Source: Thermoleophilia bacterium
GTDB taxonomy: Bacteria > Actinomycetota > Thermoleophilia > RBG-16-64-13
Direction of reading: 5' to 3'
DNA length: 64,000 nucleotides
Assembly (NCBI GenBank): GCA_026415615.1
Contig: JAOAGT010000001.1
Span: forward strand, 308,572 to 372,571
Under the pieces are notes generated by a model, which saw only the letters and a program-made list of their open reading frames with translations, did not search any database and was not told where the DNA came from. Within the stretch, counting starts at the first letter, position 1, and every line of letters starts with the position of its first letter. Shown here piece after piece: positions 1 through 9,032 of the stretch. The translations under genes and the position numbers were made by a program.

Positions 1-13
1 CGGAGGGACGCCA

Positions 14-1612
14 ATGAGCAACCTTTCTCTCGACTTCTTGACCCTTCGCACGTTAGCGGAGTGTCCTTCGGTTTTTACCCCGGAACAGGTACGGGAGCTT
101 GACCGGGTAACAATCGAGGAAGTAGGCATTCCGGGGCTGGTCCTGATGGAGCGCGCGGCCCTGGGTGTGAGCCTGCTGGTGAGGTCCAGATACCGCGACC
201 GCCACACCTTGATTGTCTGCGGCCGGGGCAACAACGGTGGCGATGGGCTCGCTGCAGCTCGTCAGCTTCACCTGGTGGGTCAGCCGGTGGCTTGTGTGGT
301 GGCGGCAAACTCTGTGAATGAGCTCAGTCCGGACGCGGCGAGCAATTACTTAGCCGCCGAGAAAGTGGGAGTCAACTTGCGTATGGGGCAAGTGCCTGAC
401 TACCTCTGGGACGAAAGCGAGGTGATTCTGGATTGTCTTTTAGGCACCGGCAGCAAAGGCCAACCAAGGGGTTTGATGGCCGAGTGGGCCGCGCGCATAA
501 ATATGGCGCGGGCGAAAGGGACCCAGGTAGTGGCGGTTGACGTGCCCTCGGGTGTGGATGCTGGTACCGGGGCAGTAGCGCCAGGAGCGGTGGCGGCCGA
601 CGTCACGATCACTTTTCATTCGGCCAAGAGCGGTCTTGTGTGTCCCCCAGGCTCGGAGGCCGCCGGTGAGATCCTTGTCTGGGATATTGGGATCCCGCGC
701 AGCGCTGAGCCGGACCCGGACTTGGTTGTGGTGACTGCCCAAGACGTATGCGTGCCTGCACGGCGGGTGGATGATCACAAGTATCGGGCAGGCTATTTGG
801 TTGTTATAGCTGGTTCGGCTGCTTATCCAGGGGCTGCTTGGCTTGCCGCCGAAGCCGCTTATCGAGCAGGCGCTGGGTACGTTCGCCTGGCGATGAACAC
901 CGAAGCTGCTCAGGCTGTTCGGGGTCGTCTGGTAGAGACTGTGCTTTATGACCTGGGTCCCGGGGATCATTTGCACGAGGCAGGTCCAGTGCTTGCGCTG
1001 CTGTCCGATTCTCGAGTCGGAGCGCTGGTGATTGGTCCGGGGCTGGGGCGAAACCCGGATACGCTTGAGGCCGTACGCACGGTAGTTATGGAAAGCAAGC
1101 GGCCGATGGTACTTGACGCTGATGGCCTTTTTGCTTTTGCCGGCAGAGTGTCTGAACTTAGGGGATGCACGGGTCTCGTGCTTACTCCTCACGCCGGCGA
1201 ATTAAGCAACCTTCTAGGTGTTTCGCTGAGCGAAGTCTCTTCTTCGGCTCTTGTTGCGGCAAGGCGGGCGGCGGAGATTACTGGCCAGGTTGTCCTTCTG
1301 AAAGGCTCCTCGACGGTTGTTGCCTCTCCAGCTGGCAGAACTGCGGTTGTGGTGCAGGGTCCGCCCCAACTGGCCTCGGCGGGTACAGGCGACGTACTAG
1401 CCGGTGTGATTGGCGCTCTGTTGGCCAAAGGTATCGAGCCGTTTGAGGCGGCGTGCGCCGGAGCTTGGATTCACGCAGAGGCAGGCAAGGAGGGGGCCAG
1501 GAAATATCCTCAGGGTCTGCCGGCTGGAAGGCTGCTAGATTTTGTCCAACAGGTGGCAGCTTCGCGGACGGGGGAGACAAGAAAGCCCTCCTGGGCTGAA
1601 CCTGAGCAATAG
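14..1612 (+). CDS. nnr: Bifunctional NAD(P)H-hydrate epimerase / ADP-dependent NAD(P)H-hydrate dehydratase
   Basis: Predicted cytosolic repair enzyme for hydrated NAD(P)H. The N-terminal half (about 1-235) is the YjeF_N epimerase domain, which interconverts R- and S-NAD(P)HX; it carries the GRGNNGGDG motif near residue 71. The C-terminal half (about 245-520) is the ribokinase-like dehydratase, with GPGLGRNPD, LDADGLF and the AGTGDVLAG nucleotide-binding motif. The 532 residues match the usual size of the fused form. The ATG follows a GGAGGG ribosome site at bases 2-7. A small membrane protein and the CCA enzyme follow on the same strand. Both domains look intact, so I am confident of the assignment. 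Confidence 0.95.
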   Translation: MSNLSLDFLTLRTLAECPSVFTPEQVRELDRVTIEEVGIPGLVLMERAALGVSLLVRSRYRDRHTLIVCGRGNNGGDGLAAARQLHLVGQPVACVVAANSVNELSPDAASNYLAAEKVGVNLRMGQVPDYLWDESEVILDCLLGTGSKGQPRGLMAEWAARINMARAKGTQVVAVDVPSGVDAGTGAVAPGAVAADVTITFHSAKSGLVCPPGSEAAGEILVWDIGIPRSAEPDPDLVVVTAQDVCVPARRVDDHKYRAGYLVVIAGSAAYPGAAWLAAEAAYRAGAGYVRLAMNTEAAQAVRGRLVETVLYDLGPGDHLHEAGPVLALLSDSRVGALVIGPGLGRNPDTLEAVRTVVMESKRPMVLDADGLFAFAGRVSELRGCTGLVLTPHAGELSNLLGVSLSEVSSSALVAARRAAEITGQVVLLKGSSTVVASPAGRTAVVVQGPPQLASAGTGDVLAGVIGALLAKGIEPFEAACAGAWIHAEAGKEGARKYPQGLPAGRLLDFVQQVAASRTGETRKPSWAEPEQ

Positions 1613-1649
1613 TGAAGTGCAGTGGCTAATGTGAGAGTGAATTTGAAAC

Positions 1650-2000
1650 ATGTCTAAGAAAGAGAAGCGCAGAGCAGCAAGACAAGCTTTTCCCAAAGCG
1701 AAAAGTGGCTCGACCACGAGCGCCCGGCAGAGCTCGCGAAGCCGGGGAGCCCGGCGGGGTGGAGCGTCTGGCTCCCCTCAAGTAAGGGTTCCAACCCTGC
1801 GAAGAGCGGCCATCCAAGGCGCCATTTTGGCTGTTCTTTATTTTGTGGTCATTCAGTGGCTATGGAAGAGCGGAGCTCCCACGGTTGCCAACCTGGTGTT
1901 TGCCGCGGGCGGGTTCATTCTTTACACAGGAGTAGCTTACGGGATAGACGTCTTTAAGTATCGGCGCGCGCTACGTAAAGCGAAGGGTCCCTCCAAATGA
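1650..2000 (+). CDS. Small basic membrane protein, function unknown
   Basis: A 116-residue protein that I do not recognise. Residues 1-50 are very rich in Lys, Arg, Ser and Gly and probably disordered. Two hydrophobic helices follow (about 55-72 and 78-96), then a basic tail, so both ends are predicted to lie in the cytoplasm. Its stop overlaps the ATG of the next gene (the CCA enzyme) in an ATGA arrangement, which indicates translational coupling. Codon use resembles the neighbours, so it looks real rather than a chance frame. No function can be assigned from sequence. Confidence 0.65.
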   Translation: MSKKEKRRAARQAFPKAKSGSTTSARQSSRSRGARRGGASGSPQVRVPTLRRAAIQGAILAVLYFVVIQWLWKSGAPTVANLVFAAGGFILYTGVAYGIDVFKYRRALRKAKGPSK

Positions 2001-3346
2001 CGTCTAAAGGCGTCTGTCGCAGACACCAGAGCGCCGAGGATCTCGCCATTCTTGACGTTATTGCCGACGTGGTCAGACGGCGGGGTCTTCGGGCTTGGCT
2101 TGTTGGAGGAAGTGTCCGCGACCGCGCTCTCGGCCGGGAGGCTCCGGACTTGGATGTTGTAGTGACTGGCAACGCAAGAGGTGTTGCCCAGGATCTAGCC
2201 GACCGTCTGCGCGCTCCGTGGTTTGTCTTGTCCGATCGGCATCGCGCGTATCGGGTTGTTAGACCGAGCGGCTACATAGATGTTGCCCAGTTGCGCGGTA
2301 AAGCCATAGAAGAAGATCTTAGTCTGCGCGACTTCACCATCAATGCGGTTGCGGTGTCCATCCCTGACGAGGAGATCGTTGATCCTTTTGAAGGGCTCAG
2401 GCATATCAGAGAACGTCGCCTGGTTGCGGTGTCTGACCGCGTCTTTGAGGATGACGCTCTACGCCTCATGAGGGCTGCTCGCTTTGTGCATGTTTTGGGA
2501 TTTGCTCTGGACCCTCGCCTGGAAAATCTGGTGCGTTCTCAAGCTTCTCTGTTGACTTCCGCTGCACCTGAGCGGGTGGCGGCGGAAATGGTGCTTACGC
2601 TAAGAGAGGGGCGTAGCGCGGCTGCGCTTGCCCTGTGGCGAGAACTCGGACTGCTTGAGCAGTTCTTGCCAGAAAGTCCAGCGACGAGTCAGCCGGGCCT
2701 CGCCGCTCAGATCCTTGTTTGCTTGGAGGACATACTTGCCCATCCAGAGTGCTGGCTCCCGGGACAAGAAGCCTTGCTCAAGAAGCGACTGGACGCCCCG
2801 GTGGATGGAGCGGTTGAACGCCCAGTGGCTTTACGCATCGCTGGTGCTCTTGCGGGGGCCTCTGCCGAAGAGGCCGCTCGCGCAGCAGAGCGGCTCCGGT
2901 TTTCGCGGGACCTAACCTCGCTCTTAGTCTGCGCCGCCCGAGTGCTTGGCAATCGAAGCTGGCTCGAACATATGACCCAAGACCTCAGGCGTCCTCTATC
3001 GGCTCCCGGCCGCTGTGCAACCGCCTTTTTCTGGGCAACAAGACCGTGGGAAGTGGAAATATTGCTACTGGCGGCTGCCTGCGAGAAAGCCAAAACTGAC
3101 GAGAAGGCGGAGCAGATGGGGTTACCGGTGATTCGCTGGCTCCTTTCTGTTTGGGCCTGGCGGGCTACTCAAGAAGTCAGAAGTTTCCCCCTGGACGGAA
3201 CTACGCTCATGCGCGAACTTGGTCTCTCGCCTGGGCCCGTTGTTGGCCAGGTGCTGCGAGAGATTCGCTTGGCCTGGGAGGCAGGGGAAATCGCTACCCC
3301 AGAGCAGGCTCTCGAGATGGCCAAGACCTGCGTCAACAAGGGATAG
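1997..3346 (+). CDS. cca: CCA-adding enzyme / tRNA nucleotidyltransferase family protein
   Basis: Class II nucleotidyltransferase that would add or repair the 3'-CCA end of tRNAs. The head domain has the family signature [10 protein letters not shown] (residues 37-46) followed by the DLD metal-binding pair, then the [10 protein letters not shown] motif near 110 and the RLMRAARF motif near 155. The remaining residues form the helical RNA-binding body. Length (449 residues) fits. The gene overlaps the preceding membrane-protein gene by 4 bases. A poly(A)-polymerase-like or partial (CC- or A-adding) activity cannot be excluded from sequence alone. Confidence 0.88.
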   Translation: MTSKGVCRRHQSAEDLAILDVIADVVRRRGLRAWLVGGSVRDRALGREAPDLDVVVTGNARGVAQDLADRLRAPWFVLSDRHRAYRVVRPSGYIDVAQLRGKAIEEDLSLRDFTINAVAVSIPDEEIVDPFEGLRHIRERRLVAVSDRVFEDDALRLMRAARFVHVLGFALDPRLENLVRSQASLLTSAAPERVAAEMVLTLREGRSAAALALWRELGLLEQFLPESPATSQPGLAAQILVCLEDILAHPECWLPGQEALLKKRLDAPVDGAVERPVALRIAGALAGASAEEAARAAERLRFSRDLTSLLVCAARVLGNRSWLEHMTQDLRRPLSAPGRCATAFFWATRPWEVEILLLAAACEKAKTDEKAEQMGLPVIRWLLSVWAWRATQEVRSFPLDGTTLMRELGLSPGPVVGQVLREIRLAWEAGEIATPEQALEMAKTCVNKG

Positions 3347-3437
3347 AACGAGGAATAGAACCCGACGATGCACCCAGCGACTCGGGGACGTCTACAACGA
3401 GGGAATGGTAGGGCAAATTGGCGTCACAATGGATAGG

Positions 3438-3465
3438 CTGACTGGTGCGGCCAGCGTGCTATCAT
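3438..3465 (+). promoter_or_regulatory. Candidate promoter for rpmE
   Basis: CTGACT at 3438-3443 and TATCAT at 3460-3465 are separated by 16 bases, and the -10 element is preceded by TGC, an extended -10 feature. It lies in the 166-base gap between the CCA gene and rpmE and would give a leader of about 40 bases that includes the rpmE ribosome site. This is a sigma-70-type pattern match only. Confidence 0.45.
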
Positions 3466-3512
3466 ATCGTGCTTCCGTAGCTTCTTTAGTGACCAGTCTG
3501 TTTGGAGGAGCC

Positions 3513-3725
3513 TTGAAGGACGGTATTCATCCCGAATACGTGGAGTGCAGGGTTATTTGCTCTTGCGGAGAGACATTTGTAACACGCTCCACCAAGCCTG
3601 AAATACGAGTTGAGATTTGCTCTGCCTGTCACCCGTTCTACACGGGCAAGCAGAAGCTTGTGGATACAGCGGGCCGGGTGGAGAGGTTTAATAAGAAGTA
3701 CCGCAGGGTGCAGAAGAAAAAGTAG
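3513..3725 (+). CDS. rpmE: Ribosomal protein L31, zinc-binding form
   Basis: A 70-residue large-subunit protein. The start is TTG at 3513, preceded by GGAGG at 3504-3508. Translation from that codon begins [14 protein letters not shown], which is the family's normal N-terminus; the open frame upstream contains nothing resembling L31. Four cysteines remain (C12, C16, C18 region and the CSAC pair near 34-37), so this is the C+ zinc-binding type rather than the zinc-independent paralogue. The lysine-rich C-terminus is typical. It has its own candidate promoter and sits upstream of thyX and prfA, as in many Gram-positive genomes. Confidence 0.95.
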   Translation: MKDGIHPEYVECRVICSCGETFVTRSTKPEIRVEICSACHPFYTGKQKLVDTAGRVERFNKKYRRVQKKK

Positions 3726-3763
3726 TAGTTCTGCGGCCCCGCAGCAAGTAAGTCTGGTGGCCT

Positions 3764-4525
3764 ATGTCCGCCCAGCTTAGAGTTACCTTACTCCAGCACA
3801 CGCCTACTCCGGAAAGGGCAGTAGCCGCGGCTGGCCGCTTGTGTTACGCGCCCGTGAGCGCTGCTGCTCTAAAGGAGACCATGACTGAGGAGGAGATTGC
3901 CAGGCTGGTGCGCGGGCTCGTTCGCTCCGGACATTTGAGTGCTTTGGAGCACGCATCGTTTACTTTCGCTGTCGACGGCATATCTAGGGCCTGCTCGCAC
4001 CAATTGGTGCGTCACCGCATTGCTTCGTACAGTCAGCAATCGCAGCGATACGTTCGCTTTGGCTCTAAGGACAGTTTCGTGGTTCCCCCCAACATCGCTT
4101 CTTCTCCCGAAGCAAATGCAGTTTTTCTGGAAGCGATGGAGCATGCCCGTCAGGCTTATGAACGTCTGGTTGAAATTGGGTTGGCCGAAGGACGCAAGGG
4201 CGAGTCTGTGTACGAGGATGCACGCTTTGTTCTTCCCAATGCGGCCGAGACCAAGATAGTTGTCACCATGAATGCCCGCGAACTCAGGCACTTTTTCGCT
4301 TTGCGATGCTGCAGAAGAGCGCAGTGGGAAATAAATCGGCTGGCCTGGACTATGCGCCACCTGGTCATAGGCGTGGCTCCGCTTCTTTTTGAGAACACCG
4401 GACCTGGCTGCCTTGCGCACTCTTGCCCAGAAGGCAAGATGTCTTGCGGGCAGCCTTACACCGCGGAAGAGGTCGCTAGCATGAACCTTAGCGCGTTCGT
4501 GGGCGACGACGCTGTGCAGCACTAG
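3764..4525 (+). CDS. thyX: Flavin-dependent thymidylate synthase
   Basis: Makes dTMP from dUMP using methylenetetrahydrofolate, with FAD and NAD(P)H as reductant. The diagnostic RHRx7S motif is at residues 83-93 (RHRIASYSQQS). The later NARELRHFF segment and the C-terminal substrate-binding region are also present. The 253 residues fit the family. A ThyX route regenerates tetrahydrofolate directly, which suits an organism that may lack the ThyA/dihydrofolate-reductase pair; no thyA is seen here. glyA at 9033 would supply the methylenetetrahydrofolate. Confidence 0.96.
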   Translation: MSAQLRVTLLQHTPTPERAVAAAGRLCYAPVSAAALKETMTEEEIARLVRGLVRSGHLSALEHASFTFAVDGISRACSHQLVRHRIASYSQQSQRYVRFGSKDSFVVPPNIASSPEANAVFLEAMEHARQAYERLVEIGLAEGRKGESVYEDARFVLPNAAETKIVVTMNARELRHFFALRCCRRAQWEINRLAWTMRHLVIGVAPLLFENTGPGCLAHSCPEGKMSCGQPYTAEEVASMNLSAFVGDDAVQH

Positions 4526-4546
4526 GCACACTGTTGTGTTTCGGCC

Positions 4547-5686
4547 ATGACCGCATCTGACCGCATCCCAGTGCCTAATCTGTCTGGGGAACAAGACCAC
4601 TGTGCTAGAAAGGTTCCAAACTCTGCCGGGCTCTCAAGTTCGGGTCTCTCCTCGCACACCTATGGGGGCCAAGCAGTCATTGAGGGAGTGATGATGCGGG
4701 GTAAACACGGGTGGAGCATGGCGGTGCGCCGTCCTAGAGGGGATATTGCCCGCGTTTCGTTCCCGCTTGAGCCGCTGGGCAGCCGCCATCGCTGGATGCG
4801 GCTTCCTGTAGTCCGCGGCGTCATATCCCTGTACGAGTCTCTGGTTCTGGGCATCCAGGCTCTTGGCTTGGCGGCCAATTTCGCTTTGGAAGATCCAGAT
4901 GCCGGTTTTGACCCAAAGGAAGAGTCTAATGCCTCTCCCAACGAAACCTCTTCGGCTACAGCGGGGGCCTCTTCAGCTGTAGCGGGGGCCTCTTCGGGTC
5001 CGGCAGGGGCCTCGTCGGCTCCGACCAAGACCGGAGGGTTTGGCTGGAAAGAGCTGACTTTTACTGTTGTGCTCGGAGTGGGGCTTGCTGTTGTCTTGTT
5101 CGTGGTGATCCCGCTTCTAGTGGTCAAGCGCTTTGAAGATACTTTTTCTAACCCCTTCTTGTTCAATTTAGTGGAAGGTGTGATTCGAATAGCAATCTTT
5201 GTGCTGTATGTCGCTGGGGTATCACTCATTCCTGACTTGCGCAGAGTTTTCCAATACCACGGGGCTGAGCACAAGGTGATACACGCTTACGAGCACTGCG
5301 GGTGTGCTGATCCCGAGAAGGCTAAGTCCTTTTCCACCCTTCATCCGCGCTGCGGGACCGGGTTTCTCCTTCTTGTCTTGGTCGTGGCCGTGCTGGTGTT
5401 TGCGCTCGTAGGCAAGCCAAGTCTGCCCTGGTTGATACTTTCCCGCTTGGTAGGGATTCCTTTGATCATCGGCATTTCGTACGAAGTTGGAATAAAATGG
5501 GCTGGTAAGCACGCTCGTGGTCTTCTTGCCCGAGCGGTTCTTTGGCCTGGTATCCAGCTGCAGCGTCTAACCACTCGTGAGCCCACCATGGACCAGCTCG
5601 AAGTGGCGGCTGCAGCTCTAGACGAGGTGCTCCGGCTAGACCACAGCGAGTTGCATACTTGGCAAGAGATTCCGGCGGATACGTGA
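4547..5686 (+). CDS. DUF1385 family membrane protein (YqhQ-like)
   Basis: A 379-residue protein with the DUF1385 N-terminal signature YGGQAVIEGVMMRGK near residues 40-54. A hydrophobic region follows, including helices near 170-195, 205-228, 275-295 and 300-315. A second conserved block, FQYHGAEHKVIHAYE, is near 235-250. The family is common in Gram-positive bacteria, often next to rpmE and prfA as here, and its function is unknown. Residues about 125-163 form a low-complexity Ala/Gly/Ser linker containing a seven-residue repeat (see the separate repeat entry). It is followed after 7 bases by prfA. Confidence 0.9.
   Translation: MTASDRIPVPNLSGEQDHCARKVPNSAGLSSSGLSSHTYGGQAVIEGVMMRGKHGWSMAVRRPRGDIARVSFPLEPLGSRHRWMRLPVVRGVISLYESLVLGIQALGLAANFALEDPDAGFDPKEESNASPNETSSATAGASSAVAGASSGPAGASSAPTKTGGFGWKELTFTVVLGVGLAVVLFVVIPLLVVKRFEDTFSNPFLFNLVEGVIRIAIFVLYVAGVSLIPDLRRVFQYHGAEHKVIHAYEHCGCADPEKAKSFSTLHPRCGTGFLLLVLVVAVLVFALVGKPSLPWLILSRLVGIPLIIGISYEVGIKWAGKHARGLLARAVLWPGIQLQRLTTREPTMDQLEVAAAALDEVLRLDHSELHTWQEIPADT
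4955..5017 (+). repeat. Three in-frame 21-base repeats (xxAGASS) in the DUF1385 gene
   Basis: Three consecutive 21-base units encode ATAGASS, AVAGASS and GPAGASS, a flexible linker between the N-terminal DUF1385 block and the membrane region. Copies differ mainly in their first two codons, consistent with slippage-driven expansion. Confidence 0.85.
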
Positions 5687-5693
5687 TCAGGAA

Positions 5694-6770
5694 ATGATTG
5701 ATCGTTTAGCAGCAGAAATAGAAGAGAAATACGAGGCGCTTACCAAACAGCTCGCGGACCCCGAAATCCTCCGCGATCCGGCCCGATATGCCGAGATTTC
5801 CAAAGCACATGCGGATCTCGAAGAGGCGTACCGGCTTGCTGTCGCCTACCGCGAGACGCGCAGTGTCCTTGATGAGGCTGAGGCTATGTTGGAAGAAGGT
5901 GGCCTTGATCCCGAGATGGAGGAGTTTCTGGCTGAGGAAAAGAAAACCGCTCGGGAAAAACTGGAGCGTCTGGAGGAAGAGCTTCGCCTGGCGGCTTTGG
6001 AAAAAGACCCCGATGACCAGAAGAACGCGATTGTAGAGGTCCGGGCGGGGGCAGGCGGGGACGAGGCGGCGCTGTTTGCTGCTGAGGTACAGCGGATGCT
6101 CATGCGCTATGCAGAACGTTTGCGTCTTAAGACCGAGATTCTCTCGGTCACAGAAGCCGATCTCGGGGGTGTCAAGGAAGCTATTTTTGCGGTTAAGGGC
6201 AAGAACGCCTACGGCATCTTTAAGTACGAATCGGGAGTACACCGAGTGCAGCGCGTGCCGGTGACTGAGTCGGCGGGGCGAATTCATACCTCTACGGTGA
6301 CGGTGGCTGTCCTTCCGGAAGTAGAAGAAATTGAGGTGCACATCGATCCGGACGACGTGAGGGTGGACGTATTTCGCTCAACGGGGCCAGGAGGCCAGTC
6401 GGTCAATACCACTGATTCTGCAGTGCGGCTCACCCATCTTCCCACCGGCCTGGTAGTTACTTGTCAGGATGAAAAGTCTCAGCTCCAGAATAAGGAACGG
6501 GCGTTTCGTATCTTGCGAGCCCGTCTTTACGACATGGCCCGTGCTGAACAACAAGCCAAGCTTGCTGCTCAGCGGCGAAGCCAAGTGGGGACCGGTGATA
6601 GAGCGCAAAAAATTCGCACTTACAACTTTCCCCAGGGGCGCGTGACCGACCATCGGGTGGGGCTAACTTCTTACCGGCTTGAATCCGTGCTCGAGGGCGA
6701 GCTGGAGGAATTTACCGAAGCGCTCCAGGCGCGCGATCGAGCGGAGCGATTAGCGGCTGCCACCTTCTAG
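5694..6770 (+). CDS. prfA: Peptide chain release factor 1
   Basis: Class I release factor that recognises UAA and UAG. The 358 residues match the family length. The catalytic GGQ tripeptide is at residues 233-235 within STGPGGQSVN. The codon-recognition domain precedes it, and the NFPQGRVTDHRVG block is near 305. The next gene encodes PrmC, which methylates the glutamine of this GGQ motif, so enzyme and substrate are adjacent. The second release factor gene (prfB) lies at 31151. Confidence 0.97.
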   Translation: MIDRLAAEIEEKYEALTKQLADPEILRDPARYAEISKAHADLEEAYRLAVAYRETRSVLDEAEAMLEEGGLDPEMEEFLAEEKKTAREKLERLEEELRLAALEKDPDDQKNAIVEVRAGAGGDEAALFAAEVQRMLMRYAERLRLKTEILSVTEADLGGVKEAIFAVKGKNAYGIFKYESGVHRVQRVPVTESAGRIHTSTVTVAVLPEVEEIEVHIDPDDVRVDVFRSTGPGGQSVNTTDSAVRLTHLPTGLVVTCQDEKSQLQNKERAFRILRARLYDMARAEQQAKLAAQRRSQVGTGDRAQKIRTYNFPQGRVTDHRVGLTSYRLESVLEGELEEFTEALQARDRAERLAAATF

Positions 6771-6851
6771 GCTGGTCTGCGACGCTTGTGAGCGGCGTGA
6801 GTCCCTTTGGGTCGACGGCTGGCAATCTTGTGCAAGAGGTGAGAGCGAACG

Positions 6852-8444
6852 GTGGCTAATCGTCCGAGCGGGCCGCATACCATAGGGAGTATTCTTGAGA
6901 GCGCCGCTTTGTATCTTCGAGAGAAGGGTTCCTCCTCACCCCGGCTTGATGCCGAACTCCTGCTTGCCAAGGTCCTAGGAACTGACCGTGTGCGTTTGTA
7001 TATCGAGTTTGATCGGCCGCTAGAGCCGGACGAAGTAGCACAATTTCGTGAACTTGTTCGCCGCCGCGCTGCCCATGAACCGGTCGCGTACATACTGGGC
7101 CAGGCGCACTTTCGCCGCCTCACTCTGGCGGTAAGCCGAGACGTCCTGATCCCTCGGCCAGAGACCGAGGAACTTGTCGAGGTAGCTCTTGAGGTTCTTA
7201 GGCGTCGTCCTGTTCGAGTCGAGGAGAATCCGCTCGAGCCCGTGGTGGCGGATGTAGGCACAGGTAGCGGCGCTATTGCCCTTAGTCTAGCTAGTGAAGC
7301 AGGTATACCGGTGTTTGCGACCGACATCAGTCCGAGCGCCCTCGAAATAGCCAAGTACAATGCTGGCAAATTGGGTCTTGATTCGTTAGTTAGGTTTATC
7401 CAGTGCGATCTCCTCGCTGCTTTCGGCGACCAGACTCTTAACTTGATAGTGAGCAATCCGCCGTATGTGGCTAGAGCAGATTTCCCCTTGCTTTCTCCAG
7501 ATATACGCATGTATGAGCCTTCTGTCGCGCTTGATGGGGGTCCCGATGGTCTGGAAGTGATCGGGCGCTTGGTGCCCGAGGCGGCACGAGTCTTAAGGCC
7601 GGGCGGCGTGTTGCTTATGGAAATAGACGAGTCACAAGCGCGGAGGGTCACCGAGCTCGCTTACTCCTGTGGTTTTGCGTTTGTGACAGTTCATAGGGAT
7701 CTCTCCCAAAAGGAACGCATAATCGAGGCGGTGATGCCGGGAGCGCCCATTCTTTCGCTGGATGACTTAGACGACCGTTTTCTTAAGGAGCTGAGGGAAG
7801 CTCTGGCAGCCGGAGCCATCATTGGAATCCCCACAGATACAGTTTATGGCATCGCTGCTCGCTGGGACTCAAGGGAAGGCGTGGAGCGGCTTTTTGTGGC
7901 CAAAGGACGATCGGCTTCGGCACCTGTGGCTGTGCTTTTCTGTTCGGTAGAACAAGTGATTGCCAATCTCCCCGATATAGATGAGAAGGCAGTTCGAGTG
8001 TTGCGGGCCCTCCTTCCCGGACCATACACCTTTGTTGTGGCTACAAAGACACCTCGGCCTCCTCTGGTTGGAACTGAGGACTCGCTGGGGGTGCGAGTAC
8101 CCGACTACCCTGCTGTTCTTGGCTTGATCGACAGATTGGGGATCCCGCTTGCTGCGACGTCTGCTAATCCAAGTGGTCAGGCTGATGTGAGGAGAGCGGA
8201 GGAGGTTGATCGCTCGGTTCTTGCCCATTGCTCGGTCGCGTTGGATTTGCCAAGGCAGGGGGGCGGTTTTGGAGAAACAGAGAGTGCTCGCTCTGATGCA
8301 GCTAATGTCCTGACGAGCAGGGCTGTGCCCTCCACCGTAGTCGACTTGCGTCCGCTGACCGAGGGCGGGGCCCCTAAGATTCTGCGTCAAGGGGCTGTTC
8401 CCGCCGCCGTCGTGACCGAGCTGATAGCTCGAGCACTTGCTTAG
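6852..8444 (+). CDS. prmC: Fusion: release-factor glutamine methyltransferase (PrmC) and threonylcarbamoyl-AMP synthase (Sua5/TsaC)
   Basis: A 530-residue two-domain protein. Residues 1-295 are PrmC: an N-terminal helical domain, the SAM-binding motif GTGSG at 136-140, and the NPPY catalytic motif at 202-205 that methylates the GGQ glutamine of RF1 and RF2. Residues about 305-530 are a Sua5/YrdC-type domain with PTDTVYG at 327-333, which makes threonylcarbamoyl-AMP for the t6A modification of tRNA. The reading frame is continuous across the join. In most bacteria these are two adjacent genes. GTG start, immediately downstream of prfA. Both domains appear complete. Confidence 0.93.
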   Translation: MANRPSGPHTIGSILESAALYLREKGSSSPRLDAELLLAKVLGTDRVRLYIEFDRPLEPDEVAQFRELVRRRAAHEPVAYILGQAHFRRLTLAVSRDVLIPRPETEELVEVALEVLRRRPVRVEENPLEPVVADVGTGSGAIALSLASEAGIPVFATDISPSALEIAKYNAGKLGLDSLVRFIQCDLLAAFGDQTLNLIVSNPPYVARADFPLLSPDIRMYEPSVALDGGPDGLEVIGRLVPEAARVLRPGGVLLMEIDESQARRVTELAYSCGFAFVTVHRDLSQKERIIEAVMPGAPILSLDDLDDRFLKELREALAAGAIIGIPTDTVYGIAARWDSREGVERLFVAKGRSASAPVAVLFCSVEQVIANLPDIDEKAVRVLRALLPGPYTFVVATKTPRPPLVGTEDSLGVRVPDYPAVLGLIDRLGIPLAATSANPSGQADVRRAEEVDRSVLAHCSVALDLPRQGGGFGETESARSDAANVLTSRAVPSTVVDLRPLTEGGAPKILRQGAVPAAVVTELIARALA

Positions 8445-8559
8445 TAGAGACACAAGGTGAGGGGCTGTCTACCTCGGGCTAGAGTCCTGGTGCGAGTTTG
8501 CTGAGCGGCGGATTGTGCATTTGCTATCCTTCACAGAAGCCAAGTGGAAGGAGAACGAA

Positions 8560-9030
8560 ATGCGCTACGCTTTCGGCTGCGATCATGCCGGATATGCCCT
8601 AAGAGACGTCCTGTTGGAGGAACTCCGGGCTGCGGGGCACGAAGTGCTGGATATGGGCACCGACCAGCCGCTGCCCACTGATTACCCGGATTACGCGAAT
8701 AAGGTAGCCCAGGCGGTGAGCTCGGGGCAAGTCGACCGGGGAGTGCTGGTCTGTGGGACCGGGGTCGGCATGGCAATGGCGGCAAACAAGCACCCTGGCG
8801 TGCGAGCGGCCGCAGCTTACGACTGTTTCACTGCCCGCATGTCTCGGCGGCACAACGATGCCAATGTGCTCTGTTTGGGAGCGCGGGTGGTCGGACCGGG
8901 CCTGGCGGTCGAAATCCTGCGTACCTGGATGAGCGAGGAGTTCGAAGGAGGCCGTCACGTCGCTCGGCTTGCGAAAATACTTGGCGGTTATGCCAACGGA
9001 ACTACGAAAGAAGAAAGAGGAGGCCGCTAA
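8560..9030 (+). CDS. rpiB: Ribose-5-phosphate isomerase B
   Basis: Interconverts ribose 5-phosphate and ribulose 5-phosphate (pentose phosphate pathway). The ATG at 8560 is chosen because it follows a GGAAGGAGA ribosome site and begins [11 protein letters not shown], the normal family N-terminus. An upstream in-frame ATG at 8515 would add 15 unconserved residues. Other family motifs seen are [14 protein letters not shown] and [10 protein letters not shown]. The 156 residues fit the RpiB/LacAB size. Two bases separate its stop from the GTG of glyA, so the two are probably co-translated. Confidence 0.94.
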   Translation: MRYAFGCDHAGYALRDVLLEELRAAGHEVLDMGTDQPLPTDYPDYANKVAQAVSSGQVDRGVLVCGTGVGMAMAANKHPGVRAAAAYDCFTARMSRRHNDANVLCLGARVVGPGLAVEILRTWMSEEFEGGRHVARLAKILGGYANGTTKEERGGR

Positions 9031-9032
9031 CG

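Noticed and set aside
440-1192. 250-codon minus-strand open frame opposite nnr
   Set aside because: Antisense to a fully conserved enzyme, with no recognisable motifs; a by-product of GC-rich codon use.
3869-4600. 243-codon minus-strand open frame opposite thyX
   Set aside because: The plus strand encodes intact ThyX; the antisense translation has no family features or ribosome site.
5706-6341. 211-codon minus-strand open frame opposite prfA
   Set aside because: Shadow of the release-factor gene.
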